Assembly: GCF_001189845.1 (NCBI RefSeq)
Contig: NZ_LFLZ01000047.1
Coordinates: 1 to 64,000 of the forward strand
DNA: 64,000 bases
DNA from: Bradyrhizobium tropiciagri
GTDB taxonomy: Bacteria > Pseudomonadota > Alphaproteobacteria > Rhizobiales > Xanthobacteraceae
Reading direction: 5' to 3'
Position 1 is the stretch's first letter, and each line of letters opens with the position of its first letter. Positions 45,242 to 54,532 of this stretch are shown piece by piece. The notes under the pieces were generated by a model. That model was not told where the DNA came from and ran no database searches. It was given only the letters and a program-made list of their open reading frames with translations. A program made the translations under genes and the position numbers.

Positions 45242-46384
45242 CTAGACAGCGATAGCTTCCTGCCACTCCCGCTGCACCGTGAGATCGGGCTCGCCGCCGG
45301 CCCGTGATGCCAGCGCCGCGAACGCGTCGGGCGCGATCAGTTGCGACAGCGCCCACACCGCCGCGCCGCGCACCAGCGGGCTCGCATCGTCGAGCAAGCG
45401 CCGCGCCTCGGCTGCGAGGTTTGCATCGCCGGAATTGCCGATCGCGATCAGCACATTGCGGATGAAGCGGTCGCGGCCGATGCGCTTGACCGGCGATTTC
45501 GTGAACAGCGCGCGAAACGCCGCATCGTCGAGCCGCGCCAGCTCGCCGAGATCAGGCGCGCGCAATGCATCGCGCGCCGCAAGCTTCTGCTCGCGGCCGG
45601 CTTGCGCGAATTTGTTCCACGGGCACACCGCGAGGCAATCGTCGCAGCCATAGATGCGGTTGCCGATGCTTTTGCGGAATTCGTGCGGGATCGGCCCCTT
45701 GTTCTCGATCGTCAGATAGGAGATGCAGCGCCGCGCATCGAGCTTGTACGGCGCGGGGAACGCCGCGGTCGGGCAGATGTCCTGGCAGGCGTTGCAGCTG
45801 CCGCAATGATCCGTGTCGCTTTCGTCGCGCGGCAATTCGGTCGCGGAATAGATCGCGCCGAGAAACAGCCACGAGCCGAACTCGCGCGACACCAGATTGG
45901 TGTGCTTGCCCTGCCAGCCGATGCCTGAGGCTTGGGCGAGCGGCTTCTCCATCACGGCGGCGGTGTCGACGAACACCTTCACCTCGTCGCTGGTCATAGT
46001 GGCGAGCCAGCGCGCCAGGATCTTCAGCCGCTTCTTGATTACGTCGTGATAGTCGTCGCCCTGCGCATAGACCGAGATCGCGCCATGCGACCGGCGCGCG
46101 AGGAGCTTCAGCGGATCGTCGTCAGGTCCGTAATTGACGCCCAGCATGATGATCGAGCGCACGCCGCGCCACAGCACGCGCGGGTCGGCGCGCCGCTCCG
46201 GATTGGCCGCGAGCCAGTCCATGTCGCCATGGCCGCCGGAGCCGAGGAACTCGAGGAAATATTTTCCGGCTTCGCTGGTCGCGTCGGGATCGGTGAAGCC
46301 GATCGCATCGAAGCCGAGCGCGCGCGCCTCGCGCTGAAGCGCGGCCTTGAGATCGGACGGGGAGAGCCTGACCGCCGGGTTCAG
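45242..46384 (-). CDS. queG: Epoxyqueuosine reductase QueG
   Basis: Cobalamin-dependent enzyme for the last step of queuosine in tRNA. Two 4Fe-4S motifs are present (CGSCNACQDICP and CDDCLAVCPWN), with a C-terminal HEAT-like stretch (DASPLVRGAAVWALSQLI). Family-like sequence begins at RLSPSDLKAALQREARALGF. No ATG, GTG or TTG precedes it in frame within a sensible distance. The best start is CTG at 46382-46384, overlapping the GST stop as CTGA; this gives 380 aa. Start uncertain, product firm. Confidence 0.9.
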   Translation of the reverse strand: MNPAVRLSPSDLKAALQREARALGFDAIGFTDPDATSEAGKYFLEFLGSGGHGDMDWLAANPERRADPRVLWRGVRSIIMLGVNYGPDDDPLKLLARRSHGAISVYAQGDDYHDVIKKRLKILARWLATMTSDEVKVFVDTAAVMEKPLAQASGIGWQGKHTNLVSREFGSWLFLGAIYSATELPRDESDTDHCGSCNACQDICPTAAFPAPYKLDARRCISYLTIENKGPIPHEFRKSIGNRIYGCDDCLAVCPWNKFAQAGREQKLAARDALRAPDLGELARLDDAAFRALFTKSPVKRIGRDRFIRNVLIAIGNSGDANLAAEARRLLDDASPLVRGAAVWALSQLIAPDAFAALASRAGGEPDLTVQREWQEAIAV

Positions 46385-47073
46385 AAGTCGAGGTCCACAT
46401 AGGTGCGCGACGCCGGCACCCCCGCCAGCCATTCGCTGAGCAGCGGGCGGAACGACGGGCGGGATTTTACCCGCGCGTACCACGACTTTGCCGCGTCGTC
46501 CTCGCTCCATGGCACGTCGCCCAGATAGTCGATCGCCGAGAGATGCGCCGCGGCGGCGAGATCCGCGTAGGTCAGGCGGTCGCCGGCGAGATAGTTCCGC
46601 GTCTTCGCCAGCCAGCCGATATAGCTCAGATGATAGCGCACATTGACCTTGGCGGCGCGCATGATGTCGGGCGCCGGCGGGCCGCCGCCATTGTCCTCGC
46701 TCATGAAGCGCTTGTAGATCCGCTCGGTCACCAGCGGGTTGGAGGCTTCCTCGAAGAATTTTTCGTTGAACCACGCCATCAGCCGGCGCACCTCGACGCG
46801 CTCGGCCGACGACGTCGGCAGCAGCCGCCGCTCGCCCGCATCGAGGCCATGCGTCTCGTCGATATATTCGGCGATGATGGGCGCGCCCGGAATCGGCGGA
46901 AAGCCCTCGGCGATCAGCACCGGCGTGGTTGCCGCCGGATTGAGCGCCAGGAATGCCTCACGACGCTCCCAGACCCGTTCCTCCACCAGGCGCAGATCGA
47001 GGCCATACTCGCCGAGCACGAGGCGAATGAAGCGCGAATGCGGACAGAACGGATGGTGATACAGCGTATACAT
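46381..47073 (-). CDS. Glutathione S-transferase family protein
   Basis: 230-aa GST: a thioredoxin-like N-domain (MYTLYHHPFCPHSRFIRLVL, then NPAATTPVLI and APIIAEYIDETHGL) and an all-helical C-domain ending YLAGDRLTYADLAAAAHLSA. It uses glutathione for conjugation or reduction; the substrate is unknown. It is upstream of queG with overlapping stop and start, so the two are co-translated. Confidence 0.9.
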   Translation of the reverse strand: MYTLYHHPFCPHSRFIRLVLGEYGLDLRLVEERVWERREAFLALNPAATTPVLIAEGFPPIPGAPIIAEYIDETHGLDAGERRLLPTSSAERVEVRRLMAWFNEKFFEEASNPLVTERIYKRFMSEDNGGGPPAPDIMRAAKVNVRYHLSYIGWLAKTRNYLAGDRLTYADLAAAAHLSAIDYLGDVPWSEDDAAKSWYARVKSRPSFRPLLSEWLAGVPASRTYVDLDF

Positions 47074-47336
47074 GAAGCCCTTGGTAGTTTCGCGGCGCTT
47101 AAGAAACCATCAACCTGTGCGGCCCGGCCGTGCGATTTGCCCCGGCCAGTTCCGTTCGTCTCTATGTCGCGTCAGCACGCAAACCGGTAGCCACCCCCGC
47201 AGATGGTGCGGGTCACAAAAACGCTATAGCCCAGCAAATCGGCCGGGTAACCCATTGTTTGACGATTTTTTGCGATTGCGGCCAATGTGCGAATAAGCGA
47301 GAAGAATCCCGTTTTCCACACAGGGCAGGCCACAAC

Positions 47337-48142
47337 ATGATGACGGATATGCTGCGGGCGGTGATTCTCGGCATCGTCGAGGGCGTCACCGAGTTCCTGC
47401 CGGTCTCTTCGACGGGGCACCTGCTGCTCGCGGAGCGCTTCTTCAATCTCGGCGAAGGCAATTTCTGGAAGAGCTTTGCGATCCTGATCCAGCTCGGCGC
47501 GATCCTCGCGATCCTCGTGCTCTACTTCTCCAGATTGTGGCGCGTCGCGCTCGGCATGTTCTCCAATCCCGACGACCGCCGCTTCGTGATCGGCGTGCTG
47601 GTGGCGTTCCTGCCCGCCGTCGTGATCGGCCTGATCGCCGGCAAATACATCAAGGAATTCCTGTTCAATCCGTGGGTGGTCTGCTTCACGCTGATCGTCG
47701 GCGGCGCCGTGCTGCTCTGGGTCGATCAGCTCGATCTCAAAGTGTACGAGGACGATGCGACCCGGTTTCCGCTGTTGATGTATTTCTGGATCGGCGTCGC
47801 GCAGTGCCTTGCGATGATCCCCGGCGTGTCGCGCTCCGGCGCCAGCATCGTGGCGGCGATGCTGCTCGGCGCCGACAAGCGCTCGGCGGCGGAGTTCTCG
47901 TTCTTCCTCGCGATCCCGACCATGGTCGCGCGTTCGTCTATGATTTCTACAAGAACCGCGCCGACTTCAGCTCGGACAATCTCAGCGTGATCGCGGTCGG
48001 CTTCGTAGTGTCGTTCATTACCGCGATGATCGTGGTGCGCGCGTTCCTCAACTTCGTCACCCGCCGCGGCTTCACCTTCTTTGCCTGGTGGCGCGTGATC
48101 GTCGGCACCCTCGGCCTGATCGCGCTGGCGATGGGGCGGTAA
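47337..48142 (+). pseudogene. uppP: Undecaprenyl-diphosphatase UppP (BacA), one-base frameshift
   Basis: Recycles undecaprenyl pyrophosphate for cell-wall synthesis. N-terminal GIVEGVTEFLPVSSTGHLLL and PGVSRSGASIVAAMLLGADK are the two active-site motifs. Frame breaks near 47926: ATGGTCGCGCG lacks one G compared with the expected ATGGTCGGCGCG. After repair the protein continues AFVYDFYKNRADFSSDNLSV to GTLGLIALAMGR at 48142, normal length (about 268 aa). As written, the product ends at 47990 with an unrelated tail, missing the last two or three helices. Confidence 0.9.
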
Positions 48143-48158
48143 GGCAAACTCTCTCCGT

Positions 48159-48284
48159 CGTCCCGGCGAAGGCCGGGACCCATTACCACAGTTCTTTCAG
48201 TGGCGCAGGGCTGTGGCCCCAGCGTCCTACATCTCGAGCATTCGTGGTTATGGGTCCCGGCTCGCGCTGCGCTTGGCCGGGACG
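48159..48284. repeat. GTCCCGGCGAAGGCCGGGACCC intergenic inverted repeat
   Basis: TCCCGGCGAAGGCCGGGACC with CATTA at the left is mirrored by TATGGGTCCCGG and GCCGGGACG at the right; each end also folds on itself. Between convergent uppP and the NDUFA9-like gene. Confidence 0.75.
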
Positions 48285-48301
48285 GGCTGAGAGATTTGCG
48301 C

Positions 48302-49270
48302 TTACGCGCTCTTCTTCTGGAACTGCCCCGTGGCGCGGAAGCGCCAGAGATATTGCGGGGCGACCGCTTCCATCGAATCCGGCGTGATGCCGAGGCCCGC
48401 AAACGTCAGCCCGGCGGCCTTGGCGGCCTCCGACACCACATTGTCCACGCGCAGCATCGCGACCTGGTCCGGGGTCAGGGTGAACGGGCCCGGCGCGAAC
48501 TGCAGGACATACGACTGCAACTTGGCGAGGCCGAACGGCAGCGGCGCCAGCATGCGATCGCGCTGGGTGATCTTGAGGATGATCTGCATCACCTCGCGCA
48601 TGGTCAGCACCTCAGGCCCCCCGAGCTCGTAGGTCGCGCCTGCCTTGGCCTTGCCATCCACCGCATCCGCCACCGCGTCCGCGACGTCGGCGACATAGGC
48701 CGGCTCCACCGTGTTGACGCCGCCGCCGACCAGCGGCAGCACAGGCGAGATCCGCGCCAGCGCCGCGAAGCGGTTGGTGAACTGATCCTCCGGCCCGAAC
48801 AGCAGCGACGGCCGCATGATGGTGGCCGACGGCAGCGCCGCCTGCACCGCCTTCTCGCCTTCCGCCTTGGCGCGGAAATAGCCCGACAGGGAGTTTTCGT
48901 CAGCCCCGATCGCCGAGACATGGACCATTCGGGCGCCGTTCGCGGCGGCCGCCTTGGCGATGGTCTCGGCGCCCTTCACCTGCACGGCATCAAAAGTCTG
49001 CCCGCCGCCCTCAGCCAGGATGCCGACCAGATTGATGGCGACCTGCGAATCACGCATCGCCGCCTCGACCGAGGCCGGGTAGCGCACATTGGCCTGGACG
49101 GCATGAATCTGCCCGACCCGGCCGAGCGGCTGCAGATGGCCGGCCAGTTCAGGCCGCCGCACCGCGACGCGGACCCGGTAATCGCGCTTGCAGAGCGCCC
49201 GGACCACGTTCCGGCCCAGAAAACCCGATCCGCCGAAGACCGTGACTGTGGTGTCCAGGTTCGATGCCAT
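48302..49270 (-). CDS. NDUFA9-like NAD(P)-binding complex I-associated protein
   Basis: 322-aa atypical short-chain dehydrogenase. The nucleotide loop TVFGGSGFLGRNVVRALCKR is at about 10-30, and VHVSAIGADENSLSGYFRAK replaces the classical catalytic segment with a YxxxK-like F/Y site. It resembles mitochondrial NDUFA9, an accessory subunit of complex I present in alphaproteobacteria. A NAD(P)H-epimerase role is the alternative. Confidence 0.87.
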   Translation of the reverse strand: MASNLDTTVTVFGGSGFLGRNVVRALCKRDYRVRVAVRRPELAGHLQPLGRVGQIHAVQANVRYPASVEAAMRDSQVAINLVGILAEGGGQTFDAVQVKGAETIAKAAAANGARMVHVSAIGADENSLSGYFRAKAEGEKAVQAALPSATIMRPSLLFGPEDQFTNRFAALARISPVLPLVGGGVNTVEPAYVADVADAVADAVDGKAKAGATYELGGPEVLTMREVMQIILKITQRDRMLAPLPFGLAKLQSYVLQFAPGPFTLTPDQVAMLRVDNVVSEAAKAAGLTFAGLGITPDSMEAVAPQYLWRFRATGQFQKKSA

Positions 49271-49414
49271 CGGGTGGTTCCTGTCGGATTCGGGAGTTAT
49301 TGACGTGGGTTAGCCATCTGGCGATACGCCATCGACCCCACCATGTACAGGGTATTCGATTTTTCGTTTCGTGAATTTGACAAGCGCGTAACCGAACCTT
49401 ACTAACGCGCCCAC

Positions 49415-49501
<87 letters not shown>

Positions 49502-49615
49502 TCCCTTTCATAAGCGATTGAAATCGCTCTGCATCCGCGGGGTGGGTGCGGCAACGCCGTCACCCGCTACCGCTTCCGGCCGTTCCGGCCCCATGCTCGC
49601 GAAGTAGCGCGGCCC

Positions 49616-50893
49616 TCACACGATCCGCCGCCCCGCGCGGCGCGCGATCGGCCGCTGCACGAAGTACATCGCGACCAGCGAAATCAGGGTCGTTGCCACG
49701 ACGACGTAGCCGATCCGGTCGAAATGCAGCAGCGAGCCGTCGGGATTCTCGGCGACGATCGCGGCGGCAACCACCGAGCCCAGGCCGCCCGAGAGCTGCT
49801 GCACGGAGGCCGAGACCGCGCTGAACGATCCGCGCTGGCTCGCATCTGGGATCGCTGACATCAGTGCCTGCGACGGGATCATGCGCGAGAAGATGCCGAC
49901 GAACATCACGACATTGACCAGGATCGCGGTCAGCAGCGAGACGTGGCCGAGATTGGTGTAGATCGACACCATGATGACGGACACCACGCAGCCGAACGCG
50001 AAGATCGGGTACTTGCCGAACGCGTCGCTGGCGCGGCCGACCAGCGGCCCCATCACGATGCTGAACAGGCCGGAGACCAGATAGATCGTCGGCAGATGCA
50101 CGATATCGATGCCGAGATTGTGCACGGTGAAGGCGCTGCCGAACGGCATCAGCATGAAGCCGCCGGTTGCCAGCAGCGTCGTCACCAGGAAGGCCAGCGT
50201 GTAGCGCGGCTGGCCGACGGTCGCGATCAGATGGCGGAACGGATTGCTGTCGTGCTGCAGCTTGAGGTGCCCGTCGACGGGCTCCATGAACAGCGCGATG
50301 GTCGCGATCGCCGCGATCGACAGGCCGACGATGGCCACGAAGCAGATGTGCCAGTTCCAGTGATTGGCCAGGAAAAGTCCGGCCGGCACGCCAAGCACCT
50401 GGCTCGCTGCGAATGCCGTTTGCAGCACGCCCATCGCGCGGCCGCGCTGTTGCAGCGGAAACAGGTCAGTGACGATGGCAAGCACGACGGAGCCGATCAC
50501 GCCGCCGAACAGGCCGGTGACGATGCGGCCAAGCAGTAGTACGTGGAAATTCTGCGCCAGCGCGCAGAGCACGGTGCCGAGCATGAAGCCGACATAGAAG
50601 AACAGCAGCAGCCGCTTGCGGTCGAAGCGATCGGCAAAGCCGGCGGCGAGGATGCCGGAAATGCCGGCGGCGAAGGCATATGCGGAGACCGCGACGCCGA
50701 ACTGTCCCGCCGTGATGTTGAGCGAGGGCATCAGGATGGCGCCGAGCGGCGACATGATGATGAAGTCGAGGATCAGGGTGAATTGCGTGAAGGCAAGCAG
50801 GGCGATCAGGAACGATTGATAGCGCGTAAAGCCGCGTACCTGCGGCTCGTCGTCGATCGGCGCGGCGATGGTCTGTTCCGACATGGGACTCAT
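49616..50893 (-). CDS. MFS transporter (DHA1-like)
   Basis: 425-aa, 12-helix transporter: FTQFTLILDFIIMSPLGAIL in helix 1, GFADRFDRKRLLLFFYVGFM as the loop 2-3 motif, and GRAMGVLQTAFAASQVLGVP in helix 5. Substrate unknown; the type is common among drug and sugar efflux carriers. ATG 50893 or ATG 50884 could start it; neither has a strong ribosome site. Confidence 0.87.
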   Translation of the reverse strand: MSPMSEQTIAAPIDDEPQVRGFTRYQSFLIALLAFTQFTLILDFIIMSPLGAILMPSLNITAGQFGVAVSAYAFAAGISGILAAGFADRFDRKRLLLFFYVGFMLGTVLCALAQNFHVLLLGRIVTGLFGGVIGSVVLAIVTDLFPLQQRGRAMGVLQTAFAASQVLGVPAGLFLANHWNWHICFVAIVGLSIAAIATIALFMEPVDGHLKLQHDSNPFRHLIATVGQPRYTLAFLVTTLLATGGFMLMPFGSAFTVHNLGIDIVHLPTIYLVSGLFSIVMGPLVGRASDAFGKYPIFAFGCVVSVIMVSIYTNLGHVSLLTAILVNVVMFVGIFSRMIPSQALMSAIPDASQRGSFSAVSASVQQLSGGLGSVVAAAIVAENPDGSLLHFDRIGYVVVATTLISLVAMYFVQRPIARRAGRRIV

Positions 50894-51251
50894 TCGTGAT
50901 GATGCAAAGGGGCGCAAGCGGCTGCGCAGAGATAGGGTCACCGCACGCGGATTTCATCGGCGCCGAAACGCAAAAAAATGCGCGGAAGTGTGATCGGAAA
51001 CCGCGGAGTCTCCCGGTCATTCATATGAGGATTGCGCGGCATCCGATCATCCCATCTCTGATCGTTTGAATTGTAGCGTGATCCAAATGCAACAGAGTTC
51101 GCGCGATGCCAGGCCGCCGTGTCGGGATATGGCAGGAGCCGGGCGGAAAACCCGCGCCTGAGCGGCCGGAGACGGCCTATCCGCTCGCATCCCCGGCGTT
51201 TGGGGGCTAGTGTCGCCTGTCGAATCGATCCGAGACCCGAGGCCTTCATTC
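50894..51251. other. Intergenic region between the MFS gene and the RNase D gene
   Basis: Divergent spacer of about 360 bp. A 103-codon minus-strand frame exists but has no family-like text. The AT-richer patch near 51055-51095 is the likeliest promoter area; no clear boxes were identified. Confidence 0.45.
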
Positions 51252-51866
51252 ATGACCATCCGCCTGCATCGCGGCGACCTGCCCGATCTCACCCGCTACA
51301 CCGATTCCGTTGCGATCGACACCGAGACCATGGGGCTGCATCCGCATCGCGACCGGCTCTGCGTGGTGCAGATGTCGAACGGCGACGGCACCGCCGACGT
51401 GATCCAGATTCCGAAGGGGCACACCGATGCGCCGAACCTGAAGGCGCTGCTCGCCAATCCCAAGATCACCAAGATCTTCCATTTCGCGCGGTTCGACGTC
51501 GCGGTGCTCTACAACACCTTCGGCGTGATGCCGGCGCCGGTCTATTGCACCAAGATCGCCTCGCGCCTGTCGCGCACCTACACCGACCGCCACGGCCTGA
51601 AGGATCTGGTGCGCGAAGTGCTGAACGTCGAGCTGTCGAAGCAGCAGCAGTCGAGCGATTGGGGCGCGCAAAGCCTCAGCGAGGCCCAGCTTGCCTATGC
51701 CGCCTCCGACGTACTGCACCTGCATGCGCTGCGCGACAAGTTGAACATGATGCTGGCGCGCGAGGGGCGCACCGATCTCGCGCAGGCGTGCTTCGATTTC
51801 CTCCCCACCCGCGCCAGGCTCGATCTCGACGGCTGGGAGGCCGAGGACATCTTTGCCCATTCATGA
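51252..51866 (+). CDS. Ribonuclease D-like 3'-5' exonuclease
   Basis: 204-aa DEDDy exonuclease with only the catalytic domain: Exo I DTETMG, Exo II HFARFDVAVLYNTFG, Exo III YAASDVLHLHALRD. It lacks the HRDC domains of full RNase D (about 375 aa), the short form usual in Rhizobiales beside lptC. It probably trims tRNA or structured RNA ends. ATG 51252 gives the family N-terminus. Confidence 0.92.
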   Translation: MTIRLHRGDLPDLTRYTDSVAIDTETMGLHPHRDRLCVVQMSNGDGTADVIQIPKGHTDAPNLKALLANPKITKIFHFARFDVAVLYNTFGVMPAPVYCTKIASRLSRTYTDRHGLKDLVREVLNVELSKQQQSSDWGAQSLSEAQLAYAASDVLHLHALRDKLNMMLAREGRTDLAQACFDFLPTRARLDLDGWEAEDIFAHS

Positions 51867-52036
51867 TTCCGCCCGTTCATGATGGGCGCGAATTCGTCGC
51901 AGCGGGGCCATTTCCGCCCCGTTTCGGCCAAACTGTTCACGCGTGGTCTCCCTGCGGGGGCGCGACGCGAGGTCCGGGCTGCATATTTGGGCGGCTCCGG
52001 CTAGAATAGGGGCAATTTCGCGCCTCTGGAGCTCAG

Positions 52037-52768
52037 GTGAATTCGGTTCAGAATCCAGCCTATGTCACTGGCCTCGAGGCGCGCTTTGCCGCTGCCGCGC
52101 GGCACAGCCGCATGGTGCGGATCCTGCGCGTCGCGGTGCCCGCGGTGGTTGGCCTCGCGATGGCCTCGATCATCTTCGTCTCGGTCTACAATCCATTCCG
52201 CGAAATGATCCCCAAGCTCCCGGTCGAGATGGACAACCTCGTGGTGTCGGGCACCAAGATCACGATGGAATCGCCGCATATCGCCGGCTTCTCGGCCGAA
52301 GGGCGGCCCTATGAAATGTGGGCCAAGGCGGCGATCCAGGACGTCACCGATCCCGACCATGTCGAGCTGAAGACGATCCGCGCCAAGGTGGCGCAGCAGG
52401 ATCAGTCGACGGTGACGATGGATGCGCGCACCGGCTTCTTCGACAACAAGAAGCAGCTGCTCGACCTGCGCCAGGATATCTTCCTGCAGTCCTCCACCGG
52501 CTATGAGGCCAAGCTGACGCAGGCGTTCGTCGACATCAACAAGGGCAACGTCTCGTCGGACGAGCATGTCGACGTCAAGCTGCTCGAGGGCACGCTGACA
52601 TCAGATCGCCTCAGGATCTACAACAGCGGCGAGCTGGTGCGGTTCGAAGGCAATGTCGTGATGTATCTCGACAAGCTCGGCGACAACAATCCGAGCCCGC
52701 CTGCCGAGGCTGCGCCACCGCCACCTCCGCCGCCACCGAAGGCGCGCAAATCCGCCAACACGAAATGA
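52037..52768 (+). CDS. lptC: LPS export protein LptC
   Basis: 243-aa bitopic protein linking the LptBFG transporter to LptA. One membrane helix (about 31-50, VPAVVGLAMASIIFVS) precedes a periplasmic beta-jellyroll (LTSDRLRIYNSGELVRFEGN). The C-terminus carries a Pro-rich tail (AEAAPPPPPPPPKARKS). The GTG start follows GGAGCTCAG. It overlaps lptA copy 1 as ATGA. Confidence 0.92.
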   Translation: MNSVQNPAYVTGLEARFAAAARHSRMVRILRVAVPAVVGLAMASIIFVSVYNPFREMIPKLPVEMDNLVVSGTKITMESPHIAGFSAEGRPYEMWAKAAIQDVTDPDHVELKTIRAKVAQQDQSTVTMDARTGFFDNKKQLLDLRQDIFLQSSTGYEAKLTQAFVDINKGNVSSDEHVDVKLLEGTLTSDRLRIYNSGELVRFEGNVVMYLDKLGDNNPSPPAEAAPPPPPPPPKARKSANTK

Positions 52769-53505
52769 ATTTGATGATGAGACGTTTTCCGCACGGCTTT
52801 GCAATCGCGGCCTTTCTGCTTACGCTGTTTGCAGCCGGCGCTGCGTCCGCGCAGGGCTCGATGTCGGGCGTTCCCAACGCCATGCAGGGCTTCTCGCAGA
52901 ACCGCGACCAGCCGATCCAGATTGAGGCTGCCGCGCTCGAGATGCGCGACAAGAAAAAGGAGGCGACCTTCTCCGGCAATGTGAAGGTCGTGCAGGGCGA
53001 CACCACCATGACCTCGAAGGTGCTGGTGGTGTTCTACGAGGATAAATCGACCCAGACGCCGGCGCCTGCGCCGGCCGCCACCAAGGGTGCCGCAGCCAAG
53101 GGCGCCGCGCCGATGCAGTCGGCAACGCCGGGCCCCGGCGGCGCGTCCTCGATCAAGCGGCTGGAGGCGAAGGGCAATGTCGTCGTCACCCAGAAGGATC
53201 AGGTGGTGACTGGCGAGACCGCGATCTTCGACACTAAGACCAATTTGATCACCATGCTCGGCGGCGGTGGCGGCCAGGTGGTGCTGACCCAGTGCCAGAA
53301 CGTGCTGCGCGGCGACCGCCTGCTGGTCGACATGACCACCGGCGTCTCGCGGGTGGAATCCGAAAGCGGCAAGGTGCAGGGCCTGTTCATCCAGTCGCAG
53401 GGCGGACAAAGCGGCAAGGGTGGCTGCGGAACGCCGGCTGCCCCCGGCACGGCGCCAGCGGCCCCGTCACCGCTTCAACTGCTGCCGGGTAGCAAGTCGA
53501 AATAA
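52765..53505 (+). CDS. lptA: LPS transport periplasmic protein LptA, copy 1
   Basis: 246-aa periplasmic bridge protein: signal peptide ending GAASAQ-GS, then the OstA domain (IQIEAAALEMRDKKKEATFS, GNVKVVQGD, KVLVVFYED). After a Pro/Ala insert it resumes at SIKRLEAKGNVVVTQKDQVV and runs to LRGDRLLVDMTTGVSRVESE. Coupled to lptC by ATGA. A second, closely similar copy follows after 29 bp. Confidence 0.93.
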   Translation: MNLMMRRFPHGFAIAAFLLTLFAAGAASAQGSMSGVPNAMQGFSQNRDQPIQIEAAALEMRDKKKEATFSGNVKVVQGDTTMTSKVLVVFYEDKSTQTPAPAPAATKGAAAKGAAPMQSATPGPGGASSIKRLEAKGNVVVTQKDQVVTGETAIFDTKTNLITMLGGGGGQVVLTQCQNVLRGDRLLVDMTTGVSRVESESGKVQGLFIQSQGGQSGKGGCGTPAAPGTAPAAPSPLQLLPGSKSK

Positions 53506-53534
53506 GCGCCGCCGGCGCGAGGATTATCCTGCCG

Positions 53535-54212
53535 ATGCTGGTTTCGCGCGCCGCAATCGTTGCTCTCCTCGCGCTGATGGCGTTCGACACCGCGCGCGGA
53601 CAGGGCACTGCGTCCGCGCCCAACGCCATGCAGGGTTTCGCGCAGAACCGCAACCAGCCGGTCAAGATCGAGGCGGCCGTGCTCGAAATGCGTGACAAGA
53701 AGAAGGAGGCGACTTTCTCCGGCAATGTGAAAGTCACGCAGGGCGACACCACCATGACCTCGAAGGTCCTGGTCGTGTTCTACGAGGACAAGTCGACCCA
53801 GCCGCCGGCGACTGCGCCGAACTCCACCGCACCCAAGAGCCCGCCGCCGCAGTCGGCAACGCCCGGCCCCGCCGGCGCATCCTCGATCAACCGGCTGGAA
53901 GCGAAGGGCGATGTCGTCGTGACCCAGAAGGATCAGGTCGTCACCGGCACCACTGCGATCTTCGACACCAAGACCAATCTGATCACCATGCTCGGCGGCA
54001 GTGGCAGCCAGGTGGTGCTGACCCAGTGCCAGAACGTGGTGCGCGGCGATCGTCTGCTGGTGGACATGACGACCGGCGTCTCGCGTGTGGAATCCGACAG
54101 TGGCAGGGTGCAAGCCATGGTCGTCCAGGGACAAGACTGCGGCGGCGCGCCGGCCGCGACCAGCCCCGTAAGCCTCCCGTCAGCTTCCGCCAAGCCATCA
54201 AAATCAAGATGA
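53535..54212 (+). CDS. LPS transport periplasmic protein LptA, copy 2
   Basis: 225-aa tandem paralogue of the preceding gene. Long stretches match: EMRDKKKEATFSGNVKV, QGDTTMTSKVLVVFYEDKST, VVTQKDQVVTG and FDTKTNLITMLGG. The signal peptide (MLVSRAAIVALLALMAFDTA, RGQG) and the C-terminal tail differ and the insert is shorter, so the two have diverged at their ends while the filament-forming core is conserved. Both start with their own signal, so both should be exported. Confidence 0.92.
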   Translation: MLVSRAAIVALLALMAFDTARGQGTASAPNAMQGFAQNRNQPVKIEAAVLEMRDKKKEATFSGNVKVTQGDTTMTSKVLVVFYEDKSTQPPATAPNSTAPKSPPPQSATPGPAGASSINRLEAKGDVVVTQKDQVVTGTTAIFDTKTNLITMLGGSGSQVVLTQCQNVVRGDRLLVDMTTGVSRVESDSGRVQAMVVQGQDCGGAPAATSPVSLPSASAKPSKSR

Positions 54213-54382
54213 ATCAATGCATTAGATAATATTTTGCGGCCGCGAGGTTGAAGCGCGCGGGGCGAGACTGTATCTACTCGAGCGGCCCGGCCGAACGATA
54301 TGCCTTTGAGGGGGAGTTGTTGGCCGGGACAGGGGCATCCATTCAATCAAGGCGCGGGTGATCGCGCTTTGCCGTGTTGTTT
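54213..54382. other. First part of the lptA-lptB spacer
   Basis: No gene or clear promoter recognised in this part of the 320-bp gap. The rest of the gap holds the repeat listed next. Since lptB usually follows lptA closely, lptB may have its own promoter here. Confidence 0.4.
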
Positions 54383-54456
54383 GAGCATGATCTCCGCGCA
54401 AAGGCGTCCGCTTTTGTCGCGAGGGAAGGCCGGTATCCAGGTTTCCGGCGCATGCT
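54383..54456. repeat. GAGCATGATCTCCGCG intergenic element upstream of lptB
   Basis: GAGCATGATCTCCGCGCAAA ... CCGGTATCCAGGTTTCCGG-CATGCT has the inverted ends and CCGGT-TTCC centre of the element at 24238-24286, with a longer CGCAAAGGCG / CGCTTTTGTCGCG insert. Confidence 0.6.
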
Positions 54457-54532
54457 TGCGGGTACGCGTGCGAATCGATTGGTCCGCAGGCAAAGTCGCG
54501 GGATCACCGTGAAAGGCTGAAGCGAAGCGGGG

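Noticed and set aside
47259..47290. Possible sigma-70 promoter (TTGACG) upstream of uppP
   Set aside because: No acceptable -10 box at 16-18 bp.
50938..51249. 103-codon minus-strand frame between the MFS and RNase D genes
   Set aside because: No ribosome site, no signal or domain, and it covers the expected promoter area.
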